Assembly: GCF_050436995.1 (NCBI RefSeq)
Contig: NC_134747.1
Span: 7,571,501 to 7,635,500 of the forward strand
From: Anticarsia gemmatalis
Lineage: Eukaryota; Arthropoda; Insecta; Lepidoptera; Erebidae
Direction: 5' to 3'
Length of the DNA: 64,000 bases
Shown here: positions 13,501 to 24,900 of the stretch, one piece after another
Numbering within the stretch: the first letter of the stretch is position 1
Layout of the letters: each line of letters starts with the position of its first letter
Position numbers and translations under genes: made by a program
Notes under the pieces: generated by a model
What the model was told of the DNA's origin: nothing
The model's input: only the letters and a program-made list of their open reading frames with translations
Database searches by the model: none

Positions 13501-14684
13501 TTATACATTCAAGTCTACGCCTAGACATAATAAAGTATTTTGTTACGGTTTACGCACATAATTACCATTAATACTTTTGATCTTAGGAAACTTCTATATA
13601 ATGACGTGCTTTAAACGCAATTTGATGCGTCAGAAAAGTTCAATTTACACATCAAATTTAAATCATAAAATGGACCCGCTCTTACGCAAAACAAATTGCT
13701 ATTCTAGTCCTTGTTTAAAAAACACATTAAGGTAGCTAAAATTAAGCGGGCAACAATAAAATAAATTAGTTTTTCTAGGACGGCACTTACAAACAACAGA
13801 CAATACCCAAGCCCCAGTTTAGTAAGGATCAACAACGTGGCTTGATTGTGGCTCGCTGTACTCACTTGAGTCAGCAAAAAGCTATTAACTGAGCAAGGGA
13901 GTTCAAAGGCTCGAGGAATCTTTAGGAAATTGTGTTGTCTTGACATACGCAATCACAATACCCGGGTTTAATAGCGAAAAAGTTTAAAATTAAAAATGAG
14001 GCTGAGTTATATTATTTTGATATCTGTTTGGACCTTTAAAAACATGATCGAATGTTAATTATAATGCGAGATTCTGTCAGAAGGATATAGGATAAGGACT
14101 TTTGAATTAATTGGGGACACAATAATTTTCAAATCCTTACCATTGCTGACCAGTCTTCATTCTAGCAGAGTCTAACAACAAATTCTAGCTCATAATGAAA
14201 TCTACTATAAAGTTGTATACAAATCCTTTAGTAAACATTTAGGTTGCTATTCCCTAAAGATGATATTGATTGCTGTGGCGCTGTTGGCAATATCACTTGA
14301 GTATGAATTTACTTGTAGTAATATAAGAGAGAACGCGTAATACCGCCGAGGGTTCCTTTGACTTGGCTGACGCTTTTCCTAGGTTTTGCATTTCCTTGTG
14401 ATAGGCAAGATTTATACCGTCATTTGTTTTTATAGCTACATCATGCAGTTTCTTATTGTGGATTGTAGCGTTCTTTGGTATTATTCTTTATTCTATGAAT
14501 TTTATGTATGTTGTACTCTTGTTGCAAATGTAGTTTATTTGGTATCTTGTCTTGGTTTTTTTTTCGATATATTTATATTTTTTCATATTCTTTTTCAAGT
14601 ATCGAATAAATCACAAAGCACCCATTTTGCTGTTCTCCTGTCACAAAATGATCATTTATTAAACTAAGATGACTATATTTTCAG
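10521..14684. other. gene-free stretch upstream of the Bok-like exons
   Basis: No coding exon can be supported. The missing 5' exon or exons of the downstream Bcl-2 family gene could lie here or further upstream; I found no in-frame ATG exon with a matching donor. The stretch is AT-rich throughout. Confidence 0.45.
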
Positions 14685-17600
14685 ATAGGGCCACTAACCG
14701 AGTCAAGATGGCAACTGGGTGGGGTGAGAGGTCAAGAGGCAAGCAACATCGCTATACAAGTCACTCCACCCGATGGCGAAGAAGATGACGAGTTTGTGCC
14801 CACGCTGCGCATGCGCAGGAAACTCAGCACGCCGCTCAGCGCGCTGCCTGGAGTTACTGATGGACTGATTAGCTTACCAAGTAAGAAGAGAAAAGCTATT
14901 TTAATTCATGAAGAAACTATCTTTCTCGACAGAACTTTCAGAGCAATTAATTATTATTATATTATCCCACTGCAGGCCACAAAGGCCTCCCTTTCCTTTT
15001 TCCACTTTTCTAAAGCTATTTGATGCCAGGCTTTAGTAAGAGGTTCCAATACATCTCGCCATCTCCTATAAATTTTTTGTAACTATATAACAGCTCCAAA
15101 TCCTCCTATCAAAACTATTAATTTTGGTCTATGTAAACAATATAAACACCTCCGTGGTACCGGTTGTGCATCACACAAATATTTGTCGCACTCTCGCCAT
15201 TATACTTATACATTATTTTTAATTACTACAATAGCATTAATAATTATTAATTTTTCTTGAAGAATTCACATAGTAGACTGAAGCTATACTCACAATTCGT
15301 AAAGTTTTAGAAACCATTGTTACTAGTGAGGGTTTTGAAAAGAATGGCGCCTTAAGAGTGTCCAAGAAATTTGAAGTAAAGTTAGCAATTAATTCGAGGG
15401 AAAAATACTTCATAGTTTGTTATAAACTATCTCTGATTGTTTGAAATATTTTCTCTAAAAGTAACCGCTACCTACCCTCCTGTAAAATTTAATTAGAATT
15501 TGTGGCAAACCAAAGCAACTCAATCTGCAACTAAGTGCGCATATGATTAAATTATATAGACTCGAGTAATTTTAGTATTCACAAACTATTTAATGTAAAT
15601 GGTTTGTGCAAATTCGTGTACTACGAATGGCGAGAATTAATTACAACGACAAGGAAACAATAAGATCTACCGCACGTTGATAGTGTCTAATGGTAATATG
15701 AAGAATGTTTATTGCTTTAATATTTATTATTTATTTATTTATTATTATTAAAACAGTGTTTCTTACATGAAACTTATACTTATGGTCCACAAAACTGTTT
15801 GAACAGTTTGTCTGTGGACACGGTCGAGTCTCATTTAATTATAGCAGTACTTAAGATGTACATATATTATTATGTATATATTGTACAATATATTAAGCTT
15901 TGTTGATTTGCAGATCTTCGAGTGTCGCCGACGCGGTCGCTGTCACCCCTGGACCGGACAAAGCGCCGGTTCAGTACTATGGTGTCCAGCGCCGCGGCCG
16001 CAGCAGTCTCCCGCCGGCTGTCGGCTACCATCGGCTGGTGCCTCGCCACCCCAACACAAGTCAAGCCACAAATAGTCCGACAAGGACGCGCTCTATGCCT
16101 GCAATATATAAAAACACAAATTAGACGATCAACTTTATGTGCTAAAAAGGTAAACTTATACGCAACGCTTAGTATACTCGAAGACTTAAGGAAAAGTATG
16201 AGAATCATTGAAGTTTTTTTTAAATTTATTACAGCAAATAGTAATGAAACGACTCCAACGAATGGTGGAGACGGAATGTGGGGAAGAGGCTGTGAGTAAT
16301 ACAGAGGCTGGAGTGCTGGCGGCTCTAAGGGCGTTATGTGCAGCTTTAGAAAGAAAGAGGCCCGATGCCTTCAGGCAAGTGGCGCGGCAGGCCACGCGCG
16401 CTCCCTCCGCCATGCTGAAATCTGATACTGCGCTCTCTGAACTAGCTCTGGCGTTAGCAAGACGAATCACCAGAGAAAATATTACGTGGTCCAAGGTAAC
16501 TACCCGTCAGTGATAAAGTCCCAATCTTAATCAATAAATATTTCACTCAACTTAGTAAAAAAAACTCAATAAAAACCTTGAAAATTATGTTATCTGTAGC
16601 GATTCTGCATCCTAAAACAAAATAAGAAAGCAAGTATTTGTATAAAAGATTTCCTCCACTCGTTCGAATATATTCAGGACCCACAACAGACAGACCTTAC
16701 GTAAGTATCAGGTAATAAATTTTAAAAATGTGTGCTTTTGGAGCTCCGGAATACACCCCAGTCTTACAACGAACGATGTTAATCGCTTCATAACATTGTA
16801 TCGATGACTAAAACAACAGAACAGGCTTCTTTGTTCAGATAGGCACAAAATACCTTCGAAAGTTCCGACATTAAGACCTAAGCACAAATCTCTTTCAATG
16901 AGTTTAGTTTAATCTGACAAATCAGTTTTAATACTTACTTAAAAGCTTTATAACTTTAGTTCTACGTATTATTCTAGTTCTCAATGTATATTATTAGTAC
17001 TTAAACAAGCGAAGACGCATTAAAGTCATTATTTTACGGTATCGCGGTTTCTACTTCGACACGAGTTTGTTAGAGATTAACACTAACTTAGATTGAATGT
17101 GTTTGTTTATTCTGCTGTTAAGACTTTCAAATGATACTTAAATATGTGGGAATTAAATTACTTTGTTCTTTAATTATTTCAAAGAGATAATAAATAGAAG
17201 ACGTATCAAATATCACTCGGATCATTGTTGATGTTCGCGTGATGTTTCCTGTCGGTATCGTTTGGAATGAACTGGTATTATACAGTATGTCAGTATTTTT
17301 ATTATAAATAAAAAACATGACTGTATGTTCTATAACGCTTTCATATCAAAAACCCTTAACGTATTTCTATGGTACTAATTTATGGTCACAGTTCTGTCCG
17401 CGCAAAAAGTTAAAAATCTTTTACCCATGCGAACTCGAGCTAGTAGTATTTGATGTATTCAGAATAAACTGTTCTCTACCTTCTAAAACCCGACCATGCA
17501 TCATAATTTATCATGAATGTAAGACGAGCTTCTCATAATCAATACAGCGTGTCTCTATTCCAAATTTATAGTGTGTCTATTCCAGTAGGTTCGTAGATAC

Positions 17601-19398
17601 CTACTGTGATTAATTGGTTGAACGCTGCCAAGTGTGAGGCTTATAACAGACTTAATACTTGTTATAAAGTTATGTTTCGATCAGTTTATTAATAGCTTTC
17701 TCTGAAACTCAAGTAGTTTATTATTACCACACAAACAATGAAGGTCGGTGTTAATTGAATAAATCTGTACAATATAATACATAAAGAAAGAAAATAACAA
17801 AAAAGGTCTGTTTTTTGTATTATGGTTTGAATAAGAAATAATTATGAATTGCTTTGATAGTCTTCGCAGCCTTCGAAACCAAAATCCATCTTTCAAGATT
17901 TTTTTAGGTGAATGTAAAAATAGACTTTGGGAGAGTTTATTTTCAACTAAGTTTCGTCGTTTTAATTGATATCTGGCCAAGCCGCGCTAGCCTAAATAAA
18001 TATTGATCTACAAATCTATAGACAACTCGCGCGAGGGGTTGAATAATTAAATGATCGGCGGTTCTGCAGTAAGCTAAAAAATATTATAAAAGTATGTGAT
18101 ATTTGCCAGATCGCTGCGGTCTACTGTGTGTGTGGAGCCCTGGCAAGAGAGGCTGCTGAAGCGGCTGAAGGTGAACCAGCCCTGGAGCTAGTGGCTGCCC
18201 CCGCTGCTGCTATTGCCGACCTTCTACATGAAGACACTGGTTCATGGATTGCGTCACATGGAGGATGGGTACTTAACATTTGAAAAACAATCGATGCATC
18301 ATAACTATTACACCTTATTAGCGTCATAAATGAAAAAGGGATATAAAACCGTACTCTCGGTTACAAAGTTTAAATAAGACGAAGGAAAACATCCTTGTTT
18401 TTGTCTTTACAGTCCTTAAGTACCGCTTTGATATCTTCAAATTAAGTAGTTAGGTACCACAGTGTGGATTATATAGATATTAAACTCCTTTTTTAAACAC
18501 ATCGCTACAAAAAATTGGGCAAGAAAATATTACAAAAGGAACAAACATGTTTATCATACGTAACCTTGTCGGCTCTGTTATTTGTCACAAAAAAGTCATA
18601 TTTTCACATGAACGTTATCGATTTCATATAAAAATCTAGTAAAGCTAAATGAACTGAGAAAACAAACCTGTAACGGTATGAATATAAAATGAACTTTTAT
18701 AATAAGTAGACGTCCAACACAATATTTGTAGCCAAATATATAAACGTAGAACGAAATTATGCAGTAATGAATGATCCTAGCACTGAATAAGTTAATTAAG
18801 CAACGATTTCTCTGTATTCGGATTGTTTATTTTACACAATTGAACACATTTTCATTTCCCGAAAAGAGACTTTTACGAAAAACAATTCTGGTTACTATGT
18901 CCCTATTTATTTACATGTAACTAATTAAACATACTTAAACTTTGTAGCCCTTCCATTTTCAATGAAACTATATTCTTGAACATTTAAAAAGGTTTATTAT
19001 AAAGTACCTATCTAATATTTATATTTATAATACTAAGGCCTGAAGTATGTTTTCGACGTACAAAATAAAGAGTAAAACAAAAAGTAATTAAACAAAACCT
19101 CCTTAACCGTATCTCTAGCTAAGCATACGCTATTATATTATTGTCTACTTACTTATGTACCAACTAATATTAATAGACTAAGATGATTAAAATTTAATCA
19201 AGGATTTGACAGTACTTATATTTTTTAATTTTCTTTTTTTTTCAGAATGGCTTAGTCGAAAGGCTACGGGCAAGTGAACGTGACCACCGGTCAGAGAAGA
19301 ACCTACGAGTGATGATCTCTTTCTTCGTGCTAGCTTGTCTAACTCTCCTCCTATTCCGATGGGTGCTTCACGCACACCCCTCTTACAATAATGAATAG
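14685..19398 (+). CDS. Bok-like: Bok-type Bcl-2 family protein (insect Buffy/Debcl group), 5' end missing
   Basis: Five coding exons were joined: 14685-14880, 15914-16149, 16235-16495, 18110-18268 and 19246-19398 (stop TAG). All have GT donors and AG acceptors and the phases agree, giving 334 residues. The order is: acidic N-terminal stretch (DGEEDDEF); BH4-like helix (PTQVKPQIVRQGRALCLQY); BH3 region (ALRALCAALERKRPDAFRQV) followed by VARQ; BH1 (ITWSKIAAVYCVCGALA); BH2 (GSWIASHGGWNGL); and a C-terminal membrane anchor (VMISFFVLACLTLLLFRW). The LE..RP..FR.VARQ and ITW.K patterns are those of Bok and the fly Debcl/Buffy proteins, which act at mitochondrial or ER membranes in apoptosis control. 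The BH3 core lacks the usual Gly-Asp. The first exon opens in mid-frame, so a start exon is missing; the first in-frame ATG is at 14808 and could be an alternative start. Which of the two fly paralogues is the orthologue is undecided. Confidence 0.92.
14967..15065 (+). repeat. TCCCACTGCAGG-type interspersed repeat
   Basis: Starts TCCCACTGCAGGCCACAAAG and continues with a C/T-rich body. A second copy with the same opening lies at 48951-49015. This motif is familiar as a scattered lepidopteran repeat; the class is not assigned. Confidence 0.6.
15786..15818. repeat. short imperfect inverted repeat
   Basis: TCCACAAAACTGTT pairs with AACAGTTTGTCTGTGGA around a 2-base TG centre, with a 3-base bulge. 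It sits in a Bok-like intron just after an ATTT tract, probably a relic of a small palindromic element. No function is proposed. Confidence 0.5.
16496..18109. other. intron of the Bok-like gene
   Basis: Separates the exon ending ITWSK from the exon starting IAAVY. No other feature is seen. Confidence 0.8.
18269..19245. other. intron of the Bok-like gene
   Basis: Splits the BH2 motif between GGW and NGL. It ends in a strong pyrimidine tract and TTCAG. Nothing else is seen. Confidence 0.8.
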
Positions 19399-19997
19399 AC
19401 ATCTTTATATCTCCTTGTATCAAGTTGTGTGTCGTAACGATGATAACAGGTGATTAGTATTATAACTTTAGGTGAAATGTTGTTTGTTTAGCTAAATACC
19501 CAACTTTATAATATTTCTAGAGTTTGGTTAAAAAAAAAAGAATAAAAACTATTTAACAATAAAAAACATTTCTTTCACAATTAATTACCTGAGCCATTAG
19601 TTGTGTTGAAGAATAAATTTAGTTCTGTTTTTAAGTAAATAAGTATTCATACTAGAAATGTATGATTTTCTTCCAACAAATGTGTGATCTTCCAGATTAT
19701 GTTGTAATATTAGTTCTTATGTTTAAAGGCAGTTCTAGTATTATTTTATAAAATATATTGTTATATGTTATTAATGACGCTAATTATGGTTCGTCGTAGA
19801 GTTCTTTGTAGTGCCACAAAATAACTAGGTAATAAAAAAATCTAATTTTAAACCCAAAGATTGTAATGTTTAAATTATTCAAATTATACGCTGTAAGATC
19901 TATCGTCATAAATTTTATTTATTGCCTACTTTAACCGCAACGAAAGTATTTATAAGTATAAAATTTAATGTTTGTACGTAGGCCGGCTAAAGATTGA

Positions 19998-20003
19998 AAA
20001 TAA
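19998..20003 (+). terminator. poly(A) signal AATAAA, Bok-like gene
   Basis: A canonical AATAAA about 600 bases after the stop codon, with a T-rich stretch downstream. It implies a 3' UTR of roughly 19399-20020. Earlier AATAAA-like hexamers (for example near 19612) could give a shorter form. Confidence 0.55.
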
Positions 20004-20024
20004 AGTTTTCTTTAAATTTATGAC

Positions 20025-21998
20025 TTTTCTTTTTGTTTCTCTTAACCACCTTCTTAATTACATTGCTAGGTCGTGATCAACATTTACCTTTAGAAGATAC
20101 GATCAGAATGTAATCGCGACACAATTAGTTTCATTATTTTATCCTACAAATTTATTTAACGCTTTCGAGTTAGGTATAATTCCTGATGCCTCTGAATGGT
20201 TATTAATTTTTTTCTGCTCGGACGTTTAGAAAACAGGAAAGTTCACGACTTGAACTTCATTTTATTTAATTTGAATAATACTAAAATAATCTATTACCAT
20301 CCCACCGTTAGACAATTCAGGGTTAGAGGTTAAAGTTTGATGATATTAAAAATCCCGTCAATTTTGCTGCTAACCAGCCCAGTGTGGGTAAGCGTGAGCG
20401 ACACAAAACGATCGCTGTGAGATTGATTTTAAAGCCATCTATCGCTTGGAGCAAAAACTACAACACGTAATACAAAAAAAAACGTGCTGATATTTTTATT
20501 TATTCTGTGTCGTGGCTGTATTAAAATAGCTATACTATAGTAGATAAGTGAAGGTACTACCAAGAAACAAGTAGGTACGTAACTTACGTGTGTAAGCTAA
20601 CAAGCTAAAAAGTTGAACCAAGTAGGTAGAAGTTGACAAAGCCCTTAATAAAGAAAAAAAAAAAAAAAAAAAAAAGTAGGTAGAAGTTTTCAAAAAAAAT
20701 ATTTGTTTTTAACAGTTTAACAGTATGTTTTTCGGTAGTTATTCTATGAATTCTTATGGCAATATTATTATATTCCGGGAATGAGTGGTGGTAGTCTGCC
20801 TCTTTGAATGCTAGACATTGCTGGATGGTGTAGGACTCAGAGAGTTGTCACATGTCGCCCAGCAAATATGATTTAAATCGCAAAATCTCCCTCTTTAGGT
20901 CTACGGCACTTATTCTCGTTCGTTTTAGTATTCCATTTATATGGTTGACATATTTATTAATTATATTTATGTTGACGCTAATGAATGTGGTAAATTACAA
21001 CTGATTAAAGTGAAGTGTGAAGCAATTTTGTTGCTACATATTCCTTTCAGCCATGATACGGGTAAAAGTCGATGTGTGTTTAGGTCACGCATTATACGAT
21101 TATATGTCTGGTAATTCTGTGACAATAAAATAGCTTCAGATTCCACTATATTAAGAATTATTTAAGATATAAATTGTTTTCAGTTAAAATTAAAAAGAGT
21201 TTAGTTTCTAGTTACGAAACAGTCATTTAAAACTATAAAATATCAATAAGACGTAGTAAAGAATTAAAGAACCTATACACCATAACCAACGACCAAATTG
21301 TATATTTTACCTAAAACCCCTCTGTTCAAATTTCCAAAATGTGTTTTAAAAAAATAACGTAGCTTGTTTATGGTGTCGTCAGAAAGCTGAAACAATTGAA
21401 GAATTATTAGCATGCTAAAACAGAAAAATACATGTACTATATTCATTGCGATAGTGAAATATTTGTGACCAAACTAGCAGTGGATAATCTCATTACTCGT
21501 AAGTTTATTTAATTTCTAGTATAGTGGTTGGACAAATCTGAAATAATAGCCATTGCAGAGAAAAGGAAATCAAAAAAGAACGTCACCCACAAAATGTGAG
21601 GTGGCGCTATTGTATACGACATTTAGCACAAGATGAAAAGAGATAGAGAATATTTTAGCTGTCAATGTCACATATACTAGTATTCACAATAATTATGACT
21701 GAGTCTTAGAATTTATTTTTTACTAATACCTACTTGAACAAAGCGACGGTATTCGTATTGTAAAAATATTGTTTATTGCGTTGGTAAGCAATTCGTCATC
21801 TAATCCGATCATGAATTAGCATCAACATTGGGATCTAACGATTTGTTTGAAGTATCTACGGCTTTTGTGCTATACTGTTTACTAAACTCTTGCAGGTGTA
21901 AATGAGAGTAACGATGTGTTATCGCGACAACAAATGAACAGTGAACAAATCTTCTTAAATTGTGTAGTGATTCATTGGTACAAAATATCGTAGCCGCA
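20025..21998. other. intergenic region and cullin-3 5' flank
   Basis: Lies between the Bok-like 3' end and the cullin-3 start codon. It holds the poly(A)-tailed micro-insertion at 20620-20688. The cullin-3 transcription start is probably in the last few hundred bases, but no core promoter motif is convincing. Confidence 0.6.
20620..20688 (+). mobile_element. tiny poly(A)-tailed retroposed insertion with 15-bp target duplication
   Basis: The 15-mer AAGTAGGTAGAAGTT occurs at 20620-20634 and again at 20674-20688. Between the copies are only 39 bases: GACAAAGCCCTTAATAAAG followed by an A run. A long direct repeat flanking a short sequence that ends in poly(A) is the signature of target-primed reverse transcription, here of a severely 5'-truncated template. 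The source transcript is unknown. Confidence 0.75.
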
Positions 21999-24900
21999 AT
22001 GATGAAGAGTACGTTACCGAAGGACAAACCTGGCAAGATGAGGATCAGAGCTTTCCCTGTAAGTTTATCGGTCTTTATATTCTCGTTGATTCTCATAACG
22101 TTATACGTACCGATACAATGATAAAGCTGGCTAAACAGATTTGTTTTCTGAGGTCACACCAGTTTGCACTGAATAGGTAATTGTTTAGTGAGTTTGCAAT
22201 ATATTTACTCAGTATTAGTTTGTAAATACTCATTTAACTTTCCTGTTCCCATCTAGTGCATACCCTCTGTGGTGATGGTTGTTATTGAAATTCTTATGTG
22301 TATCAACTAGTTGTATGTCTAACATGAAAAAAAAAGTCATGGTTAGTACTGGAGAGTTTTAGAGCTAGTTCCTGTAACAAAATAGATATTAGTATGTGTA
22401 TTTATATATGATTATACATGTTATTCAATTACAATAATGGGAATCAAAAATAGGTCAGTAAATGTGGAATGCAGTTTTAAAAAACTATCTACTTTAAGTA
22501 GGTATGTCTATGCTTTGTAGCGGACAGAAATGTTTATAGTGGTAAATTACTCAACTTATGAAATACTTACACTGCAGCAAAATATTATGAAATTGTAACA
22601 TGTATCACTTAATGATAACTTGATAAATTTCTAACAGAAAAAGGTTTAACTATATTAATAGGCAATGGTAACCCTATAAACTGCGACAGCTGTCATTTTG
22701 ATTTAAAAATAGAAAAGATTTTATTTTACAGAACAAAATTTTTGTAATCAATATGTCATAATTTATATTTTTGATGACAGGAGTGAAAATCAATTCAAAA
22801 GATAAACAAAGTATTTTTAGTGTATTTTAATGTTTTTGAACATCAATTTTTATTTTGAACAATGTTTGTTTAACACACAAAGTTTTTAAAGTATCCAAGA
22901 TGACTAGAAAATTTCAAGTGTGGAACTATTCTGAACCTTATTACCAAATGTATCCAGACACTTGGGTCAGTAAACATTCATAGCAAGATCAGTGTATCAT
23001 GTATAAACTTATGTCAATTATAGTGTTAAGAGAAATGATACAGTACTACTTCAATACAAAACCATTTGTAAATGTACTGTGCTAGACTGTACTCCATATG
23101 AAAGATCTTTGTTATAAAGATTGTACTTATGTATAAGGAGCAAACATAAGGTAATGTTTTATGTTACAGATGACTATGGATGAGAAGTATGTGGAGAGCA
23201 TATGGAGTTTGTTGAAAAATGCAATACAAGAGATTCAAAAGAAAAACAACTCGGGTCTTTCTTTTGAAGAACTTTATCGCAATGCATACACCATGGTGCT
23301 CCACAAGCATGGAGAGAGGCTGTACACTGGGCTGAAGGAAGTGGTGACTCAACACCTTGAAACAAAGGTCTGAATAACATGGTTTATAATTTACACATCT
23401 CTAACAATGAATTTATTCTAACTATATATTCTCAGGTCAGGGAAGATGTCCTCCACTCACTACACAATGGATTCCTTCAGACGCTCAATAATGCTTGGAC
23501 TGACCATCAAACTAGTATGGTGATGATCCGTGATATACTCATGTACATGGACAGGGTATATGTACAACAGAATGAGGTGGACAATGTCTATAATCTTGGA
23601 CTCATTATTTTTAGAGATCAGGTGAGTTCTACCATAGTTTTACTCAAAATAAATATTTATCAGACATCCTTAATAGACACTATTTTAATACTCTAATGAA
23701 TGTTTGTGACATAGGTCGTTCGTTATGGGTGCATCCGTGACCACCTGCGGCAGACACTGCTGGAGCTGGTGGCCCGCGAGCGCCGCGGTGAGGTCGTCGA
23801 CCGGTTGGCCATCCGTAATGCCTGTCAAATGCTCATGGTGCTCGGCATCAACTCTCGCGCCGTCTACGAGGAAGACTTCGAAAAGCCGTTCTTGCACCAG
23901 TCTTCGGAGTTTTATAGGGTAATGTACATAAAACTTATTATTACCACTCTTATTTTTGCTGATGTAATTAATGTAATTGTGTGTTATGGCATCAATTCAT
24001 TTATTGATTAATAATGAAGTAACGTTAGTTGAAATACGACAATTCATAAAATCCGGACGGCCACACAGATGGAATCTCAGAAGTTCCTGGCGGAGAACAG
24101 CGCGGCCGTGTACATAAACCGCGTGGAGGCGCGCATCGCCGAGGAAGCGGAGCGCGCGCGGCACTACCTGGACGAGAGCACGGAGCCGCGGGTGGTGTCG
24201 GTGCTGGAGCACGAACTCATCGAGCGCCACATGAAGACCATCGTGGAGATGGAGAACTCTGGCGTGGTGCACATGCTGCAGCACACGCGCACGCTGGAGC
24301 TGGCCTGCGTGTACAAGCTGCTGGCGCGCGTGGGCGAGGGGCTGCGGACCGTGGCCGACGCCGTGTCCGCGCACCTGCGCGAGCAGGGCCGCGCGCTCGT
24401 CACCGACACGCACCACAACACCAACGCCATCACCTTCGTGCAGGTCGCCCCCGAGCCTCACTATCTAATGTTACTTTATGTGACGATACCGAATGTTTGA
24501 GATTCACGGTCGTTATTTCGGTTACAGAACTTGCTGGATCTAAAGGACAGATTTGATCATTTCCTTCAAAACTCGTTCAACAATGACAAGATTTTCAAAC
24601 ACATGATCGCCTCAGATTTCGAATATTTCCTTAATTTAAACAGTAAATCTCCTGAATTCTTATCACTGTTTATTGATGGGAAGCTAAAGAAGGGCGAAAA
24701 AGGCGTAAGTATTTTTTTTTATTTATTTGAATTTTGCAACAATATCAGAATCACAAAATGCTTCTCATACAACTATCTCATTTCATATTTTTAGATGAGT
24801 GAACAAGAAATCGAAGCAGTTTTGGACAAAACAATGGTACTATTTAGATTCCTACAAGAGAAAGATGTGTTTGAACGATACTACAAGCAGCACTTAGCCA

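Larger units (their letters stand above)
14881..15913. other. intron of the Bok-like gene with repeat pieces
   Basis: The first visible intron (donor GTAAGA, acceptor TTTGCAG). It contains a TCCCACTGCAGG repeat at about 14967-15065, an ATTT-rich tract at about 15720-15750 and a hairpin at 15786-15818. Confidence 0.75.

Noticed and set aside
14386..14667. 93-codon open frame with hydrophobic residues
   Set aside because: Phe/Tyr/Leu-rich composition follows from T-rich DNA; no start context, homology or splice partner, and it ends just before the Bok-like exon.
24164..24461. Long minus-strand frames opposite cullin-3 exon 5
   Set aside because: Shadow frames caused by high GC3 in the real exon; His/Arg/Ala-rich with no homology.
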